From: Azoarcus sp. DN11
GTDB taxonomy: Bacteria > Pseudomonadota > Gammaproteobacteria > Burkholderiales > Rhodocyclaceae
Direction of reading: 5' to 3'
NCBI RefSeq assembly: GCF_003628555.1
Contig: NZ_CP021731.1
Coordinates: forward strand, 3,348,001-3,412,000
DNA: 64,000 nt
The number at the start of each line of letters is the position of its first letter. Within the stretch, counting starts at the first letter, position 1. Under the pieces are notes generated by a model. It searched no databases. It was given only the letters and a program-made list of their open reading frames with translations, and was not told the origin of the DNA. This document shows positions 1 to 9,368 of this stretch, one piece after another. Both the position numbers and the translations under genes were made by a program.

Positions 1-343
1 CACGCAGCGGGTAGCCCGGGCCGACGGCCTTGACCCCGACGAGCTGGGCCGCGTTCCCGGTGCTCACCATGCTCGTGAACAGGACCGTGCCGGTGCTCGT
101 GAGGCCGAGCCGCCCGGCTTCCTGCGCAAAAGCATCGTCCCACGGATGATCGGCGCGCAGGAGCAGGTCGCCGCCCAGCAACTGGTTGGCCTCGCGATCG
201 AGCCCCCGGGCGACGCGGTCGGCGAGGAAGCCGACGCTGGTGAGACAGGCCACCGCGATCACGATGGCGAGGCCGACGAGGTGGAGTTCGCCCGCCCGCA
301 GGTCGCGCAACATCATGCGCAGGGATAGCTGGAAGGTATGCAT
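1..343 (-). CDS. ABC transporter permease, FtsX/YbbP-like (N-terminal part)
   Basis: Only the first 114 codons lie in the window; the gene runs off the left edge. The reading begins MHTFQLSLRMMLRDLRAGEL and continues into a hydrophobic stretch (LVGLAIVIAVACLTSVGFLA) followed by DRVARGLDREANQLLGGDLL. A short cytoplasmic leader, one membrane segment and a periplasmic MacB-like region is the layout of the permease family containing E. coli YbbP, which works with an ATPase and a lysophospholipase. The start chosen is the ATG at 343, 31 bases from the stop of the downstream-facing amidohydrolase gene. The family call rests on this fragment alone; substrate unknown. Confidence 0.7.
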   Translation of the reverse strand, partial: MHTFQLSLRMMLRDLRAGELHLVGLAIVIAVACLTSVGFLADRVARGLDREANQLLGGDLLLRADHPWDDAFAQEAGRLGLTSTGTVLFTSMVSTGNAAQLVGVKAVGPGYPLR

Positions 344-374
344 GCGCAGGTGGACGGCACAGGGCGCCGGAGGT

Positions 375-1541
375 TCAGGATTTGGGCAGCAGGCGCCGTG
401 CGAGTTCGACCCAGTAGGCGACGCCGAACGGGATGATCGAGTCGTTGAAGTCGTAGTGCGGGTTGTGCAGGGTGCAGCCCCCTTCACCGGGGCCGTTGCC
501 GATCCACACGTAGCAGCCCGGCTTGTGGCGCAGGTAGAAGGCGAAATCCTCGGCGCCCATGCTGGGGCGCTGATCGGTCAGCACGCTGGCGCCGGGCAGG
601 CCGGCGGCCACTTCGGCACAGATCGCGGCTTCGTCGGAGGTGTTGATGGTTGGGGGGTAGCCGCGACGATATTCGACCTCGACGCTGACGCCGTGGCTCG
701 CGGCGACACCCGCGCTGATACGCGAGATCGCTGCTTCGATGCGGTCCTGCACCGCCGCGCTGAACGCGCGCACGGTGCCGCACAGTTGCGCGCGATCGGG
801 GATCACGTTGTACGCCTCGCCCGCGTGGAACTGGGTCACCGAAACGACAGCGGAGTCGAGGGGGTCGAGCGTGCGGCTGACGATGGTCTGGAGCGCCTGC
901 ACCAGCGCGGCACCGGCAGCGATGGAATCGGTGCCGAGATGCGGCATCGCGCCGTGCGCGCCCTGGCCGCGGATGCTGATGTCGAAACGATCGGCGCTTG
1001 CCATCACGGGGCCGTCATGCACGGCGAAGTGACCGGACGGCAGGCCGGGCCAGTTGTGCATGCCGAAGATCGAGGCCATCGGGAAGCGGTCGAACAGGCC
1101 GTCGGCGATCATCGCCGCACCGCCGCCCTCGCCCTCCTCGGCCGGCTGGAAGACGAAATACACGGTGCCGTCGAAGTCGGGGTTCGCAGCCAGCACTTCG
1201 GCCGCGCCGAGCAGCATCGTCGTGTGGCCGTCGTGACCGCAGGCATGCATGCAGCCCGGGTGCTGCGACACGTGCTCGAATTCGTTGCGCTCCTGGATCG
1301 GCAGGGCGTCCATGTCTGCGCGCAGGCCGATGGCGCGCAGGCTGCGCCCGGCGCGGAGCACGCCGACGACGCCCGTTCCGCCGAGGCCGCGGTGCACCTC
1401 GATCCCCAAAGCCGCGAGGCGGTTCGCGACGAGGTCCGCCGTCCGGCGTTCGGCGAACGCGAGCTCGGGATGGGCGTGGATGTCGCGCCGCAGCGCGGTC
1501 AGCGCCGGGTGGCACTGCCTGATCTTTTCGGTGATGCTCAT
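375..1541 (-). CDS. M20 family amidohydrolase (hippurate/N-acyl-amino-acid hydrolase type)
   Basis: 388-residue cytoplasmic metallohydrolase of peptidase family M20D. Visible motifs are the metal-binding CGHDGHTTMLLG near residue 105, the catalytic/metal EEGEGGG near 138, the HNWPGLPSGHF segment near 164 and the C-terminal GAEDFAFY and HNPHYDFND blocks that carry the last metal ligands. The length is normal for hippurate hydrolase, N-acetyl-amino-acid deacetylase and IAA-amino-acid hydrolase relatives, which cleave N-acyl amino acids to an acid and the free amino acid. In an aromatic-degrading host it could release benzoate or phenylacetate from glycine conjugates, but this is inference. The acyl group cannot be read from the sequence. 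Confidence 0.85.
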   Translation of the reverse strand: MSITEKIRQCHPALTALRRDIHAHPELAFAERRTADLVANRLAALGIEVHRGLGGTGVVGVLRAGRSLRAIGLRADMDALPIQERNEFEHVSQHPGCMHACGHDGHTTMLLGAAEVLAANPDFDGTVYFVFQPAEEGEGGGAAMIADGLFDRFPMASIFGMHNWPGLPSGHFAVHDGPVMASADRFDISIRGQGAHGAMPHLGTDSIAAGAALVQALQTIVSRTLDPLDSAVVSVTQFHAGEAYNVIPDRAQLCGTVRAFSAAVQDRIEAAISRISAGVAASHGVSVEVEYRRGYPPTINTSDEAAICAEVAAGLPGASVLTDQRPSMGAEDFAFYLRHKPGCYVWIGNGPGEGGCTLHNPHYDFNDSIIPFGVAYWVELARRLLPKS

Positions 1542-1674
1542 GTCTGCACCTGTCGTCGCAGGTTTGCGATTGTGTGTCGGGGATGGTTCCGAGTTTAATG
1601 ATCAATGGGCCGGGCGTCGATCTCGCGGACCCGCCGGCACGTGATTCCTTGCAAACCCCGTTCAGGATAGCCGT

Positions 1675-2652
1675 GTGAAACTGTTCTACGCCGACCACTT
1701 CGTGCTGCCCCTGCCCGCCGGGCACCGCTTCCCGATGGAGAAGTATTCGCGCCTGCGCGAGCGGCTGCGGAACAGCGGCCTGTTTTCGGGCGACGACTTC
1801 ATCGTTCCCGAAGCGGCTTCGGACGCCGATATCCTGCGGGCGCACGATGCGGCTTACCTCGATCGCGTTGCGCGCGGAACGCTGGGTCCCGCCGAACAGC
1901 GGCGCATCGGCTTCCCGTGGTCGGCGCCGATGGTGGAACGTTCGCGCCGCTCGGCCGGGGCGACGCTCGCGGCCTGCCGGCACGCGCTGGTCGACGGATG
2001 CGCGGCGAACCTCGCCGGTGGCACGCACCACGCCCACCGCGACTTCGGATCGGGTTTCTGCGTGTTCAACGACGCAGCAATTGCTGCGCTGGCGATGCGC
2101 GCGGAAGGCCGGGCACGGCAGATCGCGATCATCGACTGCGACGTCCACCAGGGCGACGGGACGGCGACGATCCTCGCGGGGCTGCCGGACGTGTTCACCC
2201 TGAGCCTGCACGGCGAGAAGAATTTTCCGTTCCGCAAGGCGACCTCCACCCTGGACATCGAGCTGCCGGACGGCACCGCCGACGCCGACTACCTCGCGGC
2301 GCTGCGCGATGGCCTCGAACAAGTCTTCGCAGCCTTGCAGCCGGATCTTGCGATCTACCTCGCGGGCGCCGATCCGTATCGCGACGACCGGCTGGGCCGC
2401 CTCGCGCTGAGCGTCGACGGGCTGGTGGCGCGCGACGAGCTGGTGCTGCAGCACTGCGCCATGCATGGCACGCCGGTGGCGGTCGCGATGGCGGGTGGCT
2501 ATGCGCGCGAGATCGACGACACGGTGACGATCCACGCGAACACGATCACGACGGCGGCGCGTTTCGCGCCCCTGCTCCGGGTCGCGGCAGAACACGGGAC
2601 AGCCGGGTCACCCGGCGGCCAGGACACGCCTCAGCGATTGCCGGCCGCCTGA
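1675..2652 (+). CDS. Histone deacetylase family protein (AcuC/AphA-like amidohydrolase)
   Basis: 325 residues starting at a GTG (MKLFYADHFVLPLPAGHRFP). The zinc deacetylase fold is recognisable from the N-terminal substrate-loop segment, GGTHHAHRDFGSGFCVFNDAA (the tandem His charge-relay pair), the metal-binding IIDCDVHQGDGTA and the late AGGYAR tail motif. Bacterial members deacetylate small acetylated amines or act on acetyl-lysine of acetyl-CoA synthetase. The gene stands alone on the plus strand and its 3' end overlaps, tail to tail, the ankyrin gene by about 20 bases. The last 30 residues are low complexity. Substrate is not determinable. Confidence 0.85.
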   Translation: MKLFYADHFVLPLPAGHRFPMEKYSRLRERLRNSGLFSGDDFIVPEAASDADILRAHDAAYLDRVARGTLGPAEQRRIGFPWSAPMVERSRRSAGATLAACRHALVDGCAANLAGGTHHAHRDFGSGFCVFNDAAIAALAMRAEGRARQIAIIDCDVHQGDGTATILAGLPDVFTLSLHGEKNFPFRKATSTLDIELPDGTADADYLAALRDGLEQVFAALQPDLAIYLAGADPYRDDRLGRLALSVDGLVARDELVLQHCAMHGTPVAVAMAGGYAREIDDTVTIHANTITTAARFAPLLRVAAEHGTAGSPGGQDTPQRLPAA

Positions 2653-3299
2653 CGACGGCTGCGTTCCGCACGCAGCAGGTCGGCGATGTCGGTGTTGCCG
2701 TTTTCGAGCGCCCAGGTTTCGGCGGTGAATCCGGCGTCGTTTTTCCGGTCGAGATCGATGCCCGTTTTCAGCAGTTTGCGGACGACGTCGATGTGGCCGT
2801 TTCGCGCCGCCAGCATCAGCGCATCGGACCCGTTCGGCGCCAATGCGGTGACATCCGCGCGGCGCGCCAGCAGGCGGTCGACGATTTCGGCCCGGCCCTC
2901 GAAGGCCGCGTACATCAGCGGCGTCCAGCCGTCGTGGTTCACCTCGGCGCCGGCGTCCAGCAGGACGTCGACGATCGCGGTCTCGCCCTTGAGCACCGCG
3001 AGCATCAGCGCCGAGTCGCCCGCCGCGTTGCGCAGCGACACCTTGGGGCGATGCTTGAGCAATGCCTTCACGGTTTCGAGGTTGCCTTCACGCGCGGCGA
3101 GGATCAGCAGCGAGCTGCCCTGGGCGTCCACCGTGTTCGGGTCGATGCCGCGTGCGATGAGCTGCATGAGCTGCGACGTGTCGCCCAGCCGCGCGGAGCT
3201 GAGCGCGTCCTCGTAGCTGTCGGCGAACGCCGCCGGGCTGCACAGCGAACTGGCAAGGATTGCGGTGACCGCGAGGCGCTTGATCGAATCAGTGAGCAT
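2631..3299 (-). CDS. Secreted ankyrin-repeat protein
   Basis: About 222 residues from the ATG at 3299 (MLTDSIKRLAVTAILASSLC), which gives a clean Sec signal peptide with cleavage probably after AFA. The rest is ankyrin repeats: at least five 33-residue units are visible with the usual G-x-TPLM/ALMLAAR-GH-x-VV-LL pattern (for example DGWTPLMYAAFEGRAEIV and GSDALMLAARNGHIDVV). Ankyrin repeats bind protein partners, so this is probably a periplasmic adaptor. Its start overlaps the stop of tatD (3289), suggesting translational coupling. An ATG two codons upstream (3305) is an alternative start. Partner unknown. Confidence 0.85.
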   Translation of the reverse strand: MLTDSIKRLAVTAILASSLCSPAAFADSYEDALSSARLGDTSQLMQLIARGIDPNTVDAQGSSLLILAAREGNLETVKALLKHRPKVSLRNAAGDSALMLAVLKGETAIVDVLLDAGAEVNHDGWTPLMYAAFEGRAEIVDRLLARRADVTALAPNGSDALMLAARNGHIDVVRKLLKTGIDLDRKNDAGFTAETWALENGNTDIADLLRAERSRRQAAGNR

Positions 3300-4062
3300 G
3301 GGCATGACGAAACAGGCGGAAGAAGTTTTCGGTGGTGGCGGTTTCGATGCGCTCGAGCGGTTCGCTGCGCAGGCGGGCAAGCTCTTCGGCGACGTGCACG
3401 ACCCAGGCGGGCTCGTTGGTCTTGCCGCGATGCGGGACCGGCGCGAGATACGGCGCATCGGTCTCGATCAGCAGCCGGTCGAGCGGAACGTACTGTGCGA
3501 CGGCCTTGAGTTCCTTGGCGTTCTTGAACGTGACGATGCCCGAGAACGAGATGTGGAAGCCGAGGTCGAGCGCCGCTTCGGCCACTTCGCGCGATTCGGT
3601 GAAGCAGTGCATCACGCCGCCGGCCTCGCCGGCCCCCTCCTCGCGCATCAGGCGCAGGGTGTCGTCCGCCGCCGACCGCGTATGGATGATCAGCGGCTTG
3701 CCACACTTGCGCGCGGCACGGATATGCGTGCGGAAGCGCTCACGCTGCCATTCGGGCGCGTCCTTCTGCCAGTAATAGTCGAGGCCGGTCTCGCCGATCG
3801 CGACGATCTTCGGGTGCGCGGCGAGCGCGAGGAGGCGCGCTTCGTCCGGTTCGTCCACGCCCTCGTTGTCGGGATGCACGCCCACGGACGCGGACAGGTG
3901 CGGGTGACGTTCCGCGAGTGCGAGGACGCGGGGGAAATCTTCCAGCTTGACGCTGACGCACAGCGCGTGGCCGACACGGTTCTCGGCCATCGCCGCGAGG
4001 ACGGCCTCTTCGCGCTCGGCCAGGTCGGGGAAATCCAGGTGACAGTGTGAATCTACGAACAT
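3289..4062 (-). CDS. TatD family metal-dependent hydrolase
   Basis: 257 residues, normal for TatD/YcfH/YjjV. It starts with the metal-binding DSHCHLD motif at residues 4-10; GETGLDYYW (about 92), PLIIHTRSA (about 127), GVMHCFTES and LIETDAPYLAPVPHRGKTNEP complete the amidohydrolase metal centre. Family members are Mg-dependent 3'-5' DNases or D-aminoacyl-tRNA deacylases. The gene follows pilZ, holB, tmk and mltG on the same strand, the conserved order in betaproteobacteria, and overlaps the ankyrin gene at its 3' end. Confidence 0.9.
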   Translation of the reverse strand: MFVDSHCHLDFPDLAEREEAVLAAMAENRVGHALCVSVKLEDFPRVLALAERHPHLSASVGVHPDNEGVDEPDEARLLALAAHPKIVAIGETGLDYYWQKDAPEWQRERFRTHIRAARKCGKPLIIHTRSAADDTLRLMREEGAGEAGGVMHCFTESREVAEAALDLGFHISFSGIVTFKNAKELKAVAQYVPLDRLLIETDAPYLAPVPHRGKTNEPAWVVHVAEELARLRSEPLERIETATTENFFRLFRHAHAH

Positions 4063-4072
4063 CGACGAAGCA

Positions 4073-4438
4073 TCAGAGGGTGTGGGTGGGGCGGTTGGAG
4101 CCGAGGTGGCCGGCGAGGATCTGTTCGATACGCCCGCGCAGCGCCTTGCCGGACTCGTCCGAGCTGAAATGCACGCCGATGCCCTGGGTCTTGCCGCCCT
4201 GCGCGCCGTGGGGCGTGACCCACACGACGGTCGCCGCGACCGGATGCTTGGTCGGGTCGTCCATCAGCTGCAGCAGCATGAAGACCTCGTCCCCGAGCGC
4301 ATGCACGCGCGGCGTCGGTACGAAGATGCCGCCGTTGCTAAGGAAGGGCATGTAGGCCGCGTACAGCGCGGACTTGGAGTTGATGTTCAGCGACAGCACG
4401 CTGGGGCGTGCGACGCTCGATTTGGGAGCTTCGCTCAT
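4073..4438 (-). CDS. pilZ: PilZ domain protein (type IV pilus PilZ type)
   Basis: 121 residues, [20 protein letters not shown] at the start. It is the small single-domain PilZ of the tmk-holB-pilZ-tatD cluster, required for type IV pilus assembly in Pseudomonas and Xanthomonas, where it meets the pilus ATPase and the FimX system. Visible blocks are LYAAYMPFLSNGGIFVPTP and VWVTPHGAQGGKTQGIGVHF; the canonical c-di-GMP-binding RxxxR and DxSxxG pair is absent, as expected for this subclass. The start codon overlaps the holB stop in an ATGA, so translation is coupled. Confidence 0.9.
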   Translation of the reverse strand: MSEAPKSSVARPSVLSLNINSKSALYAAYMPFLSNGGIFVPTPRVHALGDEVFMLLQLMDDPTKHPVAATVVWVTPHGAQGGKTQGIGVHFSSDESGKALRGRIEQILAGHLGSNRPTHTL

Positions 4439-5499
4439 CGGCGGGTTCCGGTCACGGCGCGCGCATAGCGCAGGAGCATGTCTTCGAGCATCAGCCGGGC
4501 ATTCAGCGGATGCTGTGCAACCCGGCGGATCCGGGCGAGTTCATTGTAGCAGTTCGTCACGGTGGCCACGCTCGTGCGCTGGGCGAGCGCGGCGATGACA
4601 CCGTCCTCGCCGGGGAAGAAGCGCACGCGCCCGCCCAGCCGCAGCGACGCGAGGTCGGTGACCCAGCGCTGCATCCATTCGACGAGCTGCGGCATGCCGA
4701 AGCCGGCGGCGAGCGCTTCCTTCGACTTGAGCCAGCTTTCCCACTGGCCGGCGAGTTTCAGCGGATCGCCGGCGGGCAACTGGGCGAGATCCTTCACGAA
4801 GCGCCGCAGCAGCGCGTCCGAGCCGTTGCGGGCGAGGCGCTGCGCCGCGAGCGGCATCCCGCCCGTGAGGGCGAGCAGGTCCGCGGGCGGGGCTTCCGAG
4901 GCCGAGAGCCACTGCGCGACGGCCTCGCCGGCGGGGCGCGAGAAGCTCCACTGCTGGCAACGGCTGCGAATCGTGGGCAGCAGGCGGCGCGGCGCCGACG
5001 AGACGAGCAGGAAGACGCAGCCTTCCGGCGGCTCTTCGAGGAGCTTCAGCAGGGCGTTGGCGGTGAAGGCGTTCATCGCTTCGGCGGGATCGACGACGAT
5101 CACGCGCCGGCTGCTCTGGTGGCCGGTCACGGCGAGCGCTTCCTGCAGGTCGCGGATCTGCTCGATCCGGATCTGCGAGGATTTTTTCTTGCCGCTGCCG
5201 CCTTCGCCCTCACCCGCATCATCACCGTCCCCTGGCTCTTTCCCGGACGCCGCATCGGCTTCCGGAACGACGGGCAGCAGGTCGGGATGGTTACCCGAGA
5301 GCCTCAGTTGGCAGGCCGCGCAGTGGCCGCAGGCGTGCCCGTCCGCGCCCGGGGTCGCGCACAGCAGGCGTGCCGCGAGCGCGTCGGCGAGGTCGCGCTT
5401 GCCGAGGCCTTCCGGGCCGACGAAGAGGAGCGCGTGCGGCAGCCGTGCGCCGAGGCCGACCAGCCGCTGCCAGGTCTCCTGCAGCCAAGGGTGGATCAT
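4435..5499 (-). CDS. holB: DNA polymerase III subunit delta'
   Basis: 354-residue clamp-loader subunit. The start [20 protein letters not shown], the AAA+ segment [14 protein letters not shown] (P-loop-like), the zinc-binding cysteines CGHCAACQL, and the [18 protein letters not shown] plus LPTIRSRCQ motifs (the SRC sensor motif) identify it. An acidic/glycine-rich insertion (about residues 85-105: GEPGDGDD... [11 protein letters not shown]) separates the zinc module from the [13 protein letters not shown] stretch, longer than in E. coli. It loads the beta clamp at the replication fork. It follows tmk with a 4-base overlap and precedes pilZ with another, a tightly coupled operon. Confidence 0.93.
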   Translation of the reverse strand: MIHPWLQETWQRLVGLGARLPHALLFVGPEGLGKRDLADALAARLLCATPGADGHACGHCAACQLRLSGNHPDLLPVVPEADAASGKEPGDGDDAGEGEGGSGKKKSSQIRIEQIRDLQEALAVTGHQSSRRVIVVDPAEAMNAFTANALLKLLEEPPEGCVFLLVSSAPRRLLPTIRSRCQQWSFSRPAGEAVAQWLSASEAPPADLLALTGGMPLAAQRLARNGSDALLRRFVKDLAQLPAGDPLKLAGQWESWLKSKEALAAGFGMPQLVEWMQRWVTDLASLRLGGRVRFFPGEDGVIAALAQRTSVATVTNCYNELARIRRVAQHPLNARLMLEDMLLRYARAVTGTRR

Positions 5500-6128
5500 C
5501 GGAAGAAGCGCTCCGCGACGATGGCCTCGATCTCGGCACGGATCTCTTCGGGCGGGCGGTCGGCCACGATCACGCGGATGCGTTGCGGGGCCGTGCGCGC
5601 GCGTTCGAGGTAGGCGGCGCGCACGCGCTCGAAGAAGTCGCGCTGCTCGCGCTCGAAGCGGTCCGGCGCCGCGCCGGTGTTGGCCACGCGCGCGGCGGCG
5701 ACCTCGGGCGGCAGGTCGAAGACGAGGGTCAGGTCGGGCTGGAAGCCCGGATGCACCCAGTCCTCGAGGGCGGAAAACTTCGCGGCGTCGAGCCCGCGGC
5801 CGCCGACCTGGTAGGCGTAGGTGGCATCGGTGAAGCGGTCGGACACCACCCAGGTGCCGGCTGCGAGCGCGGGATGGATGCGGGCGGCGAGATGTTCGCG
5901 GCGCGCGGCGAACATCAGCATCGCTTCCGTTTCGAGGTGCATCGGTTCGTGCAGCAGCAGTTCGCGGAGCTTTTCGCCGAGCACGGTGCCGCCGGGCTCG
6001 CGCGTCTGGTCCACGGTCAGCCCGCGCGCCTGCAGGAGTGCGACGAGCGCCGCGATCTGGCTGCTCTTGCCGGCACCGTCGATGCCTTCGAAGGTGATGA
6101 AGCGCCCGCGGGCGCGCGTCTGGTTCAA
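5496..6128 (-). CDS. tmk: Thymidylate kinase
   Basis: 210 residues. The P-loop [11 protein letters not shown] sits at the N-terminus, followed by the DR(E)PGGT-type segment ([18 protein letters not shown]), the [11 protein letters not shown] substrate/LID motif and the C-terminal [15 protein letters not shown]. It phosphorylates dTMP to dTDP. No ATG lies close to the P-loop in frame, so the TTG at 6128 that overlaps the mltG stop is chosen; this start is the least certain part. Co-transcription with mltG and holB is implied by the 4-base overlaps on both sides. Confidence 0.9.
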   Translation of the reverse strand: MNQTRARGRFITFEGIDGAGKSSQIAALVALLQARGLTVDQTREPGGTVLGEKLRELLLHEPMHLETEAMLMFAARREHLAARIHPALAAGTWVVSDRFTDATYAYQVGGRGLDAAKFSALEDWVHPGFQPDLTLVFDLPPEVAAARVANTGAAPDRFEREQRDFFERVRAAYLERARTAPQRIRVIVADRPPEEIRAEIEAIVAERFFR

Positions 6129-7126
6129 CTTCCCGATCCCCGCTGATAACGATTGACGGCCTTGTTGTGGTCGTTGAGGTTGGACGAAAACTCGCTGGAG
6201 CCGTCGCCGCGCGCGACGAAGTAGAGGTAGTCCGTCTGCGCCGGGTGGAGCGCGGCGTTGAGCGATTCTGCACCCGGCATCGCGATGGGCGTCGGCGGCA
6301 GGCCGGCACGCGTGTAAGTGTTGTAGAGGTGGTCGGTTTCGAGGTGCCACTTGCGCAGGCGGCCCTCGAACCCTTCGCCGTAGCCGTAGATCACGGCCGG
6401 GTCGGTCTGCAGGCGCATGCCGATGCGCAGCCGGTTGGCGAAGACCGAGGCGATCAGGCCGCGATCCTCGGGCCGCCCGGTTTCCTTTTCGACGAGGAAC
6501 GCCAGGATCAGCGCCTCATAGGGCGACGCCAAGGGGACCGTCGGGTCGCGCGCCTCCCAGGCCTGCGCGAGGCGCTGCTTCATCGCGGCGTAGGCACGGC
6601 GCAGCACCGCACTCGCGCTCGACTGCTTGTCGAACAGATAGGTGTCGGGGAAGAACAGGCCCTCGGCGTGCGTTTCGGTCGCCCCGATCGCGCGCAGGAT
6701 GTCGGCCTCGGCGAGGCCCGCGGTGTCCTGCTGGAGGTTCGGGTTGCCTTCCAGCGCGGCACGGACCTGACGGAAGTTCCAGCCTTCGACGAAGCGGATC
6801 TCGGCCTGCGAGACGTCGCCGCTGGAGAGCTTCAGGATGAGCAGCCAGGGCGTGACGCCGCGATGCACCTCGTAGCTGCCGGCCACGATGCGCCCGGCCT
6901 TGCCGCTGATGCGGGCGATCCAGTACAGCGCGCGGGGACTCACGTCGATGCCGGCCGCCGCGATCGCCGCCGCGGCCTGGCGCATCGTGTGCCCGCGCTG
7001 GACCGTGAAGTCGACGACCGGCTGCGCCAGCTCGAGCGGACGCTGCGCGTACCACCAGGCGGCCGCGGACACGGTCGCAACGGCGAACGCGAGTGCCATC
7101 AGCAGTCGGAGAACGAGGGGTTTCAT
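6125..7126 (-). CDS. mltG: Endolytic murein transglycosylase MltG
   Basis: 333 residues with a single N-terminal membrane anchor ([20 protein letters not shown]), a LysM-like region ([19 protein letters not shown]) and the YceG/MltG catalytic core: [17 protein letters not shown] contains the catalytic Glu, followed by [20 protein letters not shown] and the [16 protein letters not shown] block. It cuts nascent peptidoglycan strands in the periplasm and sets glycan chain length. First gene of the mltG-tmk-holB-pilZ-tatD run; the start ATG is at 7126, divergent from ygfZ. Confidence 0.92.
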   Translation of the reverse strand: MKPLVLRLLMALAFAVATVSAAAWWYAQRPLELAQPVVDFTVQRGHTMRQAAAAIAAAGIDVSPRALYWIARISGKAGRIVAGSYEVHRGVTPWLLILKLSSGDVSQAEIRFVEGWNFRQVRAALEGNPNLQQDTAGLAEADILRAIGATETHAEGLFFPDTYLFDKQSSASAVLRRAYAAMKQRLAQAWEARDPTVPLASPYEALILAFLVEKETGRPEDRGLIASVFANRLRIGMRLQTDPAVIYGYGEGFEGRLRKWHLETDHLYNTYTRAGLPPTPIAMPGAESLNAALHPAQTDYLYFVARGDGSSEFSSNLNDHNKAVNRYQRGSGS

Positions 7127-7259
7127 CGAATTGGACAGGTCCGCGGAAGGGGCGGCGAGGCGTGTGCCGGAAATATTGGTCCGCAACCATTGCGTCAGGT
7201 GAGCCCTATAATACTTCATCCCCCTTTTCGACAACCCTCTCCCGCTCCGACAAACGCAC

Positions 7260-8297
7260 ATGAACACGCTCTGGACAGAATTTCTCGTACGCGAAGGCGC
7301 CACGCTGGAAGGCTCCGGCATCCGTTTCAATGCTCCGGAAACGGAGGTGCGCGCCGTCGAATCCGGCACCGTGGTCGTGCCGCTGGTGCACCTGGGCCTG
7401 ATCCGCTGCGCCGGCGACGACTCGGTCTCCTTCCTGCACAACCTGCTGTCGAACGACGTCAAGAAACTCGGGCCGCAGGCGGCGCAGTGGTCCAGTTTCA
7501 ACACCCCCAAGGGCCGCATGCTCGCGAGTCTGCTGCTGTGGAACGACGGCACCGGCCAGATGATCGCCACGTCCGCGGACGTGCAGCAGATGCTGCAGAA
7601 GAAGCTGTCGATGTACGTGCTGCGCAGCAAGGTGAAGCTCGCGGACGCGACACCCGACATCGCGCTGATCGGTGTCAGCGGCGCCGCGGCGGACGCCCTG
7701 CTCGCGGGCACGGGCATTGCTGCACCGCTTGCGCCGATGACGCAATCGGTTTCCGGGGAGTTGCGCTGCATCCGCCTCGACCAGCGCAATCTCGTGCTCG
7801 CGGTGCCGGCGGCGGCTGCGCCCGAGGTGTTCGCGAAGCTCGCTGCGGGCGGCGCGGCGAAGGCCGGCACGGCGGCGTGGCAGCTGGCGATGATCCGCGC
7901 CGGCCTGCCGCTCATCACCGCCGCGACGCAGGAGGAATTCGTCGCACAGATGCTCAATTTCGAGGTGATCGGCGGCGTGAGCTTCAACAAGGGCTGTTAT
8001 CCCGGCCAGGAGATCGTCGCGCGCACGCAATACCTCGGCAAGCTCAAGAAGCGCATGTATCACGTGCATGTGCCGGCTGATGCGGCCCCAGTGGCGGGCG
8101 CCGACCTGTTCACGCCGGAGTTCGGCGAGCAGTCGGCGGGCAAGCTCGTGAACGTCGCCGCCGCGCCCGAGGGCGGCTTCGAGGCGCTGGCGGTGATGCA
8201 GATCAGCTGCGCCGAAGCCGGCGAAGTCCATCTCGGCAGTCCGCGGGGACCGCAATTGCAGTTCCTCGACCTGCCCTACGCCCTGCCCGAAAAATGA
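7260..8297 (+). CDS. ygfZ: Folate-binding protein YgfZ (iron-sulfur cluster repair factor)
   Basis: 345 residues. The YgfZ/GcvT fold is shown by FLHNLLSNDVKKL near residue 60 and the diagnostic FNKGCYPGQEIVARTQYLGK near 245, containing the KGCYxGQE signature with its essential Cys. YgfZ uses tetrahydrofolate and supports maturation or repair of certain Fe-S enzymes such as MiaB, a useful function in a host rich in oxygen-sensitive Fe-S oxidoreductases. It begins 134 bases from the divergent mltG and overlaps the next gene by 4 bases (ATGA). Confidence 0.92.
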   Translation: MNTLWTEFLVREGATLEGSGIRFNAPETEVRAVESGTVVVPLVHLGLIRCAGDDSVSFLHNLLSNDVKKLGPQAAQWSSFNTPKGRMLASLLLWNDGTGQMIATSADVQQMLQKKLSMYVLRSKVKLADATPDIALIGVSGAAADALLAGTGIAAPLAPMTQSVSGELRCIRLDQRNLVLAVPAAAAPEVFAKLAAGGAAKAGTAAWQLAMIRAGLPLITAATQEEFVAQMLNFEVIGGVSFNKGCYPGQEIVARTQYLGKLKKRMYHVHVPADAAPVAGADLFTPEFGEQSAGKLVNVAAAPEGGFEALAVMQISCAEAGEVHLGSPRGPQLQFLDLPYALPEK

Positions 8298-8599
8298 GCG
8301 GCGAAGCGGGCTGCGTGCATTACTACGTCTATTACCGCGTCCGTGCCGATGCCGGGCACGAGGACGCGGAAGCGACCGTGCGCGCGATGCAGACGACGCT
8401 GGAACGACGCACCGGCGTTGCGGGGCGGCTGATGGAGCGGCGCGAGGACGGCGTGACGTGGATGGAAGTCTATGAGAACGTGACCGATCCCGACGCCTTC
8501 GAAGCGGCCCTGCGCGTCGAGGCCGACGCCCACCGGATCGCGGACATCGTCGAGCCCGGTTTCGCGCGCCACACGGAACGCTTCGTCGAATGTGCCTGA
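8294..8599 (+). CDS. DUF4936 family small protein
   Basis: 101 residues, beginning MSGEAGCVHYYVYYRVRADA. The protein looks like a dimeric alpha+beta barrel: alternating strand/helix pattern, with RRTGVAGRLMERREDGVTWM and a conserved METYE-like WMEVYENVTDP. DUF4936 members sit next to ygfZ in many betaproteobacteria. It overlaps ygfZ at its start and the NRDE gene at its end, so the three are almost certainly co-translated. No catalytic residues can be assigned; function unknown. Confidence 0.8.
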   Translation: MSGEAGCVHYYVYYRVRADAGHEDAEATVRAMQTTLERRTGVAGRLMERREDGVTWMEVYENVTDPDAFEAALRVEADAHRIADIVEPGFARHTERFVECA

Positions 8600-9363
8600 T
8601 CGTCGTCGGCTGGCAGGCCCATCCGGATTACCCCCTGGTCGTCGCCGCCAACCGGGACGAGTTCCTCGCCCGCCCCGCGGTGCCTGCGCACTGGTGGACG
8701 GATGCGCCCGACCTGCTCGCGGGGCGGGACCTCGAAGCGGGCGGGACATGGATGGGCGTCAGCCGCAACGGGCGCTTCGCCGCGCTGACGAATTACCGCG
8801 ACCCGACGCTGCACCGCCCGGGAGCGCCGTCGCGCGGCACGCTGGTGCGCGACTGCCTGACGGGAAGCGATGATGCGACCGCGCGCCTGCGGGCCGTGGC
8901 CGAAGTCAGCGCGCAGTACGCAGCGTTCAACCTGCTGGTAGGCGACGGCCGGCAGTTCGGCATCCACGAGAGCACGACGGGGTCAGTGCGCCTGCTGGCG
9001 CCGGGGATCTACGGCCTGTCGAACCATGTGCTGGACACCCCCTGGCCCAAGGTGAAGCGGGCGCACGAGCGCTTCGCCGCGGCGCTCGGCCGCCTGCCCG
9101 ATGCGGACGCGTTCCTCGGACTGCTGCGCGACGACGAGCCCGCACCCGATCATCACCTGCCCGAAACCGGCGTCAGCGCGGAATGGGAACGGTGGCTGTC
9201 GCCAGCCTTCATCCGCGCACCGGGCTATGGCACGCGCTGCTCGACGCTGATCCTGCAGGATCGGGGCGGCAACGTCACTTTCCGCGAATGGACCTGGAAC
9301 GACAGCGGCGGCGAATGCGCGAGCGAAGTCGTGCACCGCTTCGCGGTTGCCGCCGGCGACTGA
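8590..9363 (+). CDS. NRDE/TANGO2-family protein
   Basis: 257 residues. The N-terminal MCLIVVGWQAHPDYPLVVAA followed by ANRDEFLARP gives the family name (Asn-Arg-Asp-Glu), and Cys2 can become the N-terminal nucleophile as in Ntn hydrolases. LLAGRDLEAGGTWMGVSRNG and TNYRDP are further conserved blocks; GTRCSTLILQD lies near the end. Human TANGO2 is linked to haem/lipid handling; the bacterial role is unsettled. Third gene of the ygfZ unit, overlapping the DUF4936 gene by 10 bases. Confidence 0.88.
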   Translation: MCLIVVGWQAHPDYPLVVAANRDEFLARPAVPAHWWTDAPDLLAGRDLEAGGTWMGVSRNGRFAALTNYRDPTLHRPGAPSRGTLVRDCLTGSDDATARLRAVAEVSAQYAAFNLLVGDGRQFGIHESTTGSVRLLAPGIYGLSNHVLDTPWPKVKRAHERFAAALGRLPDADAFLGLLRDDEPAPDHHLPETGVSAEWERWLSPAFIRAPGYGTRCSTLILQDRGGNVTFREWTWNDSGGECASEVVHRFAVAAGD

Positions 9364-9368
9364 AGCCG

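Noticed and set aside
186..1598. Long plus-strand open frame opposite the M20 amidohydrolase
   Set aside because: High-GC antisense shadow: no recognisable motif, His/Ala/Arg/Gly-rich composition, and the opposite strand encodes a clear enzyme.
1015..2595. 526-codon minus-strand frame across the M20 and deacetylase genes
   Set aside because: Runs antisense to one gene and out of frame with the other; no conserved domain.
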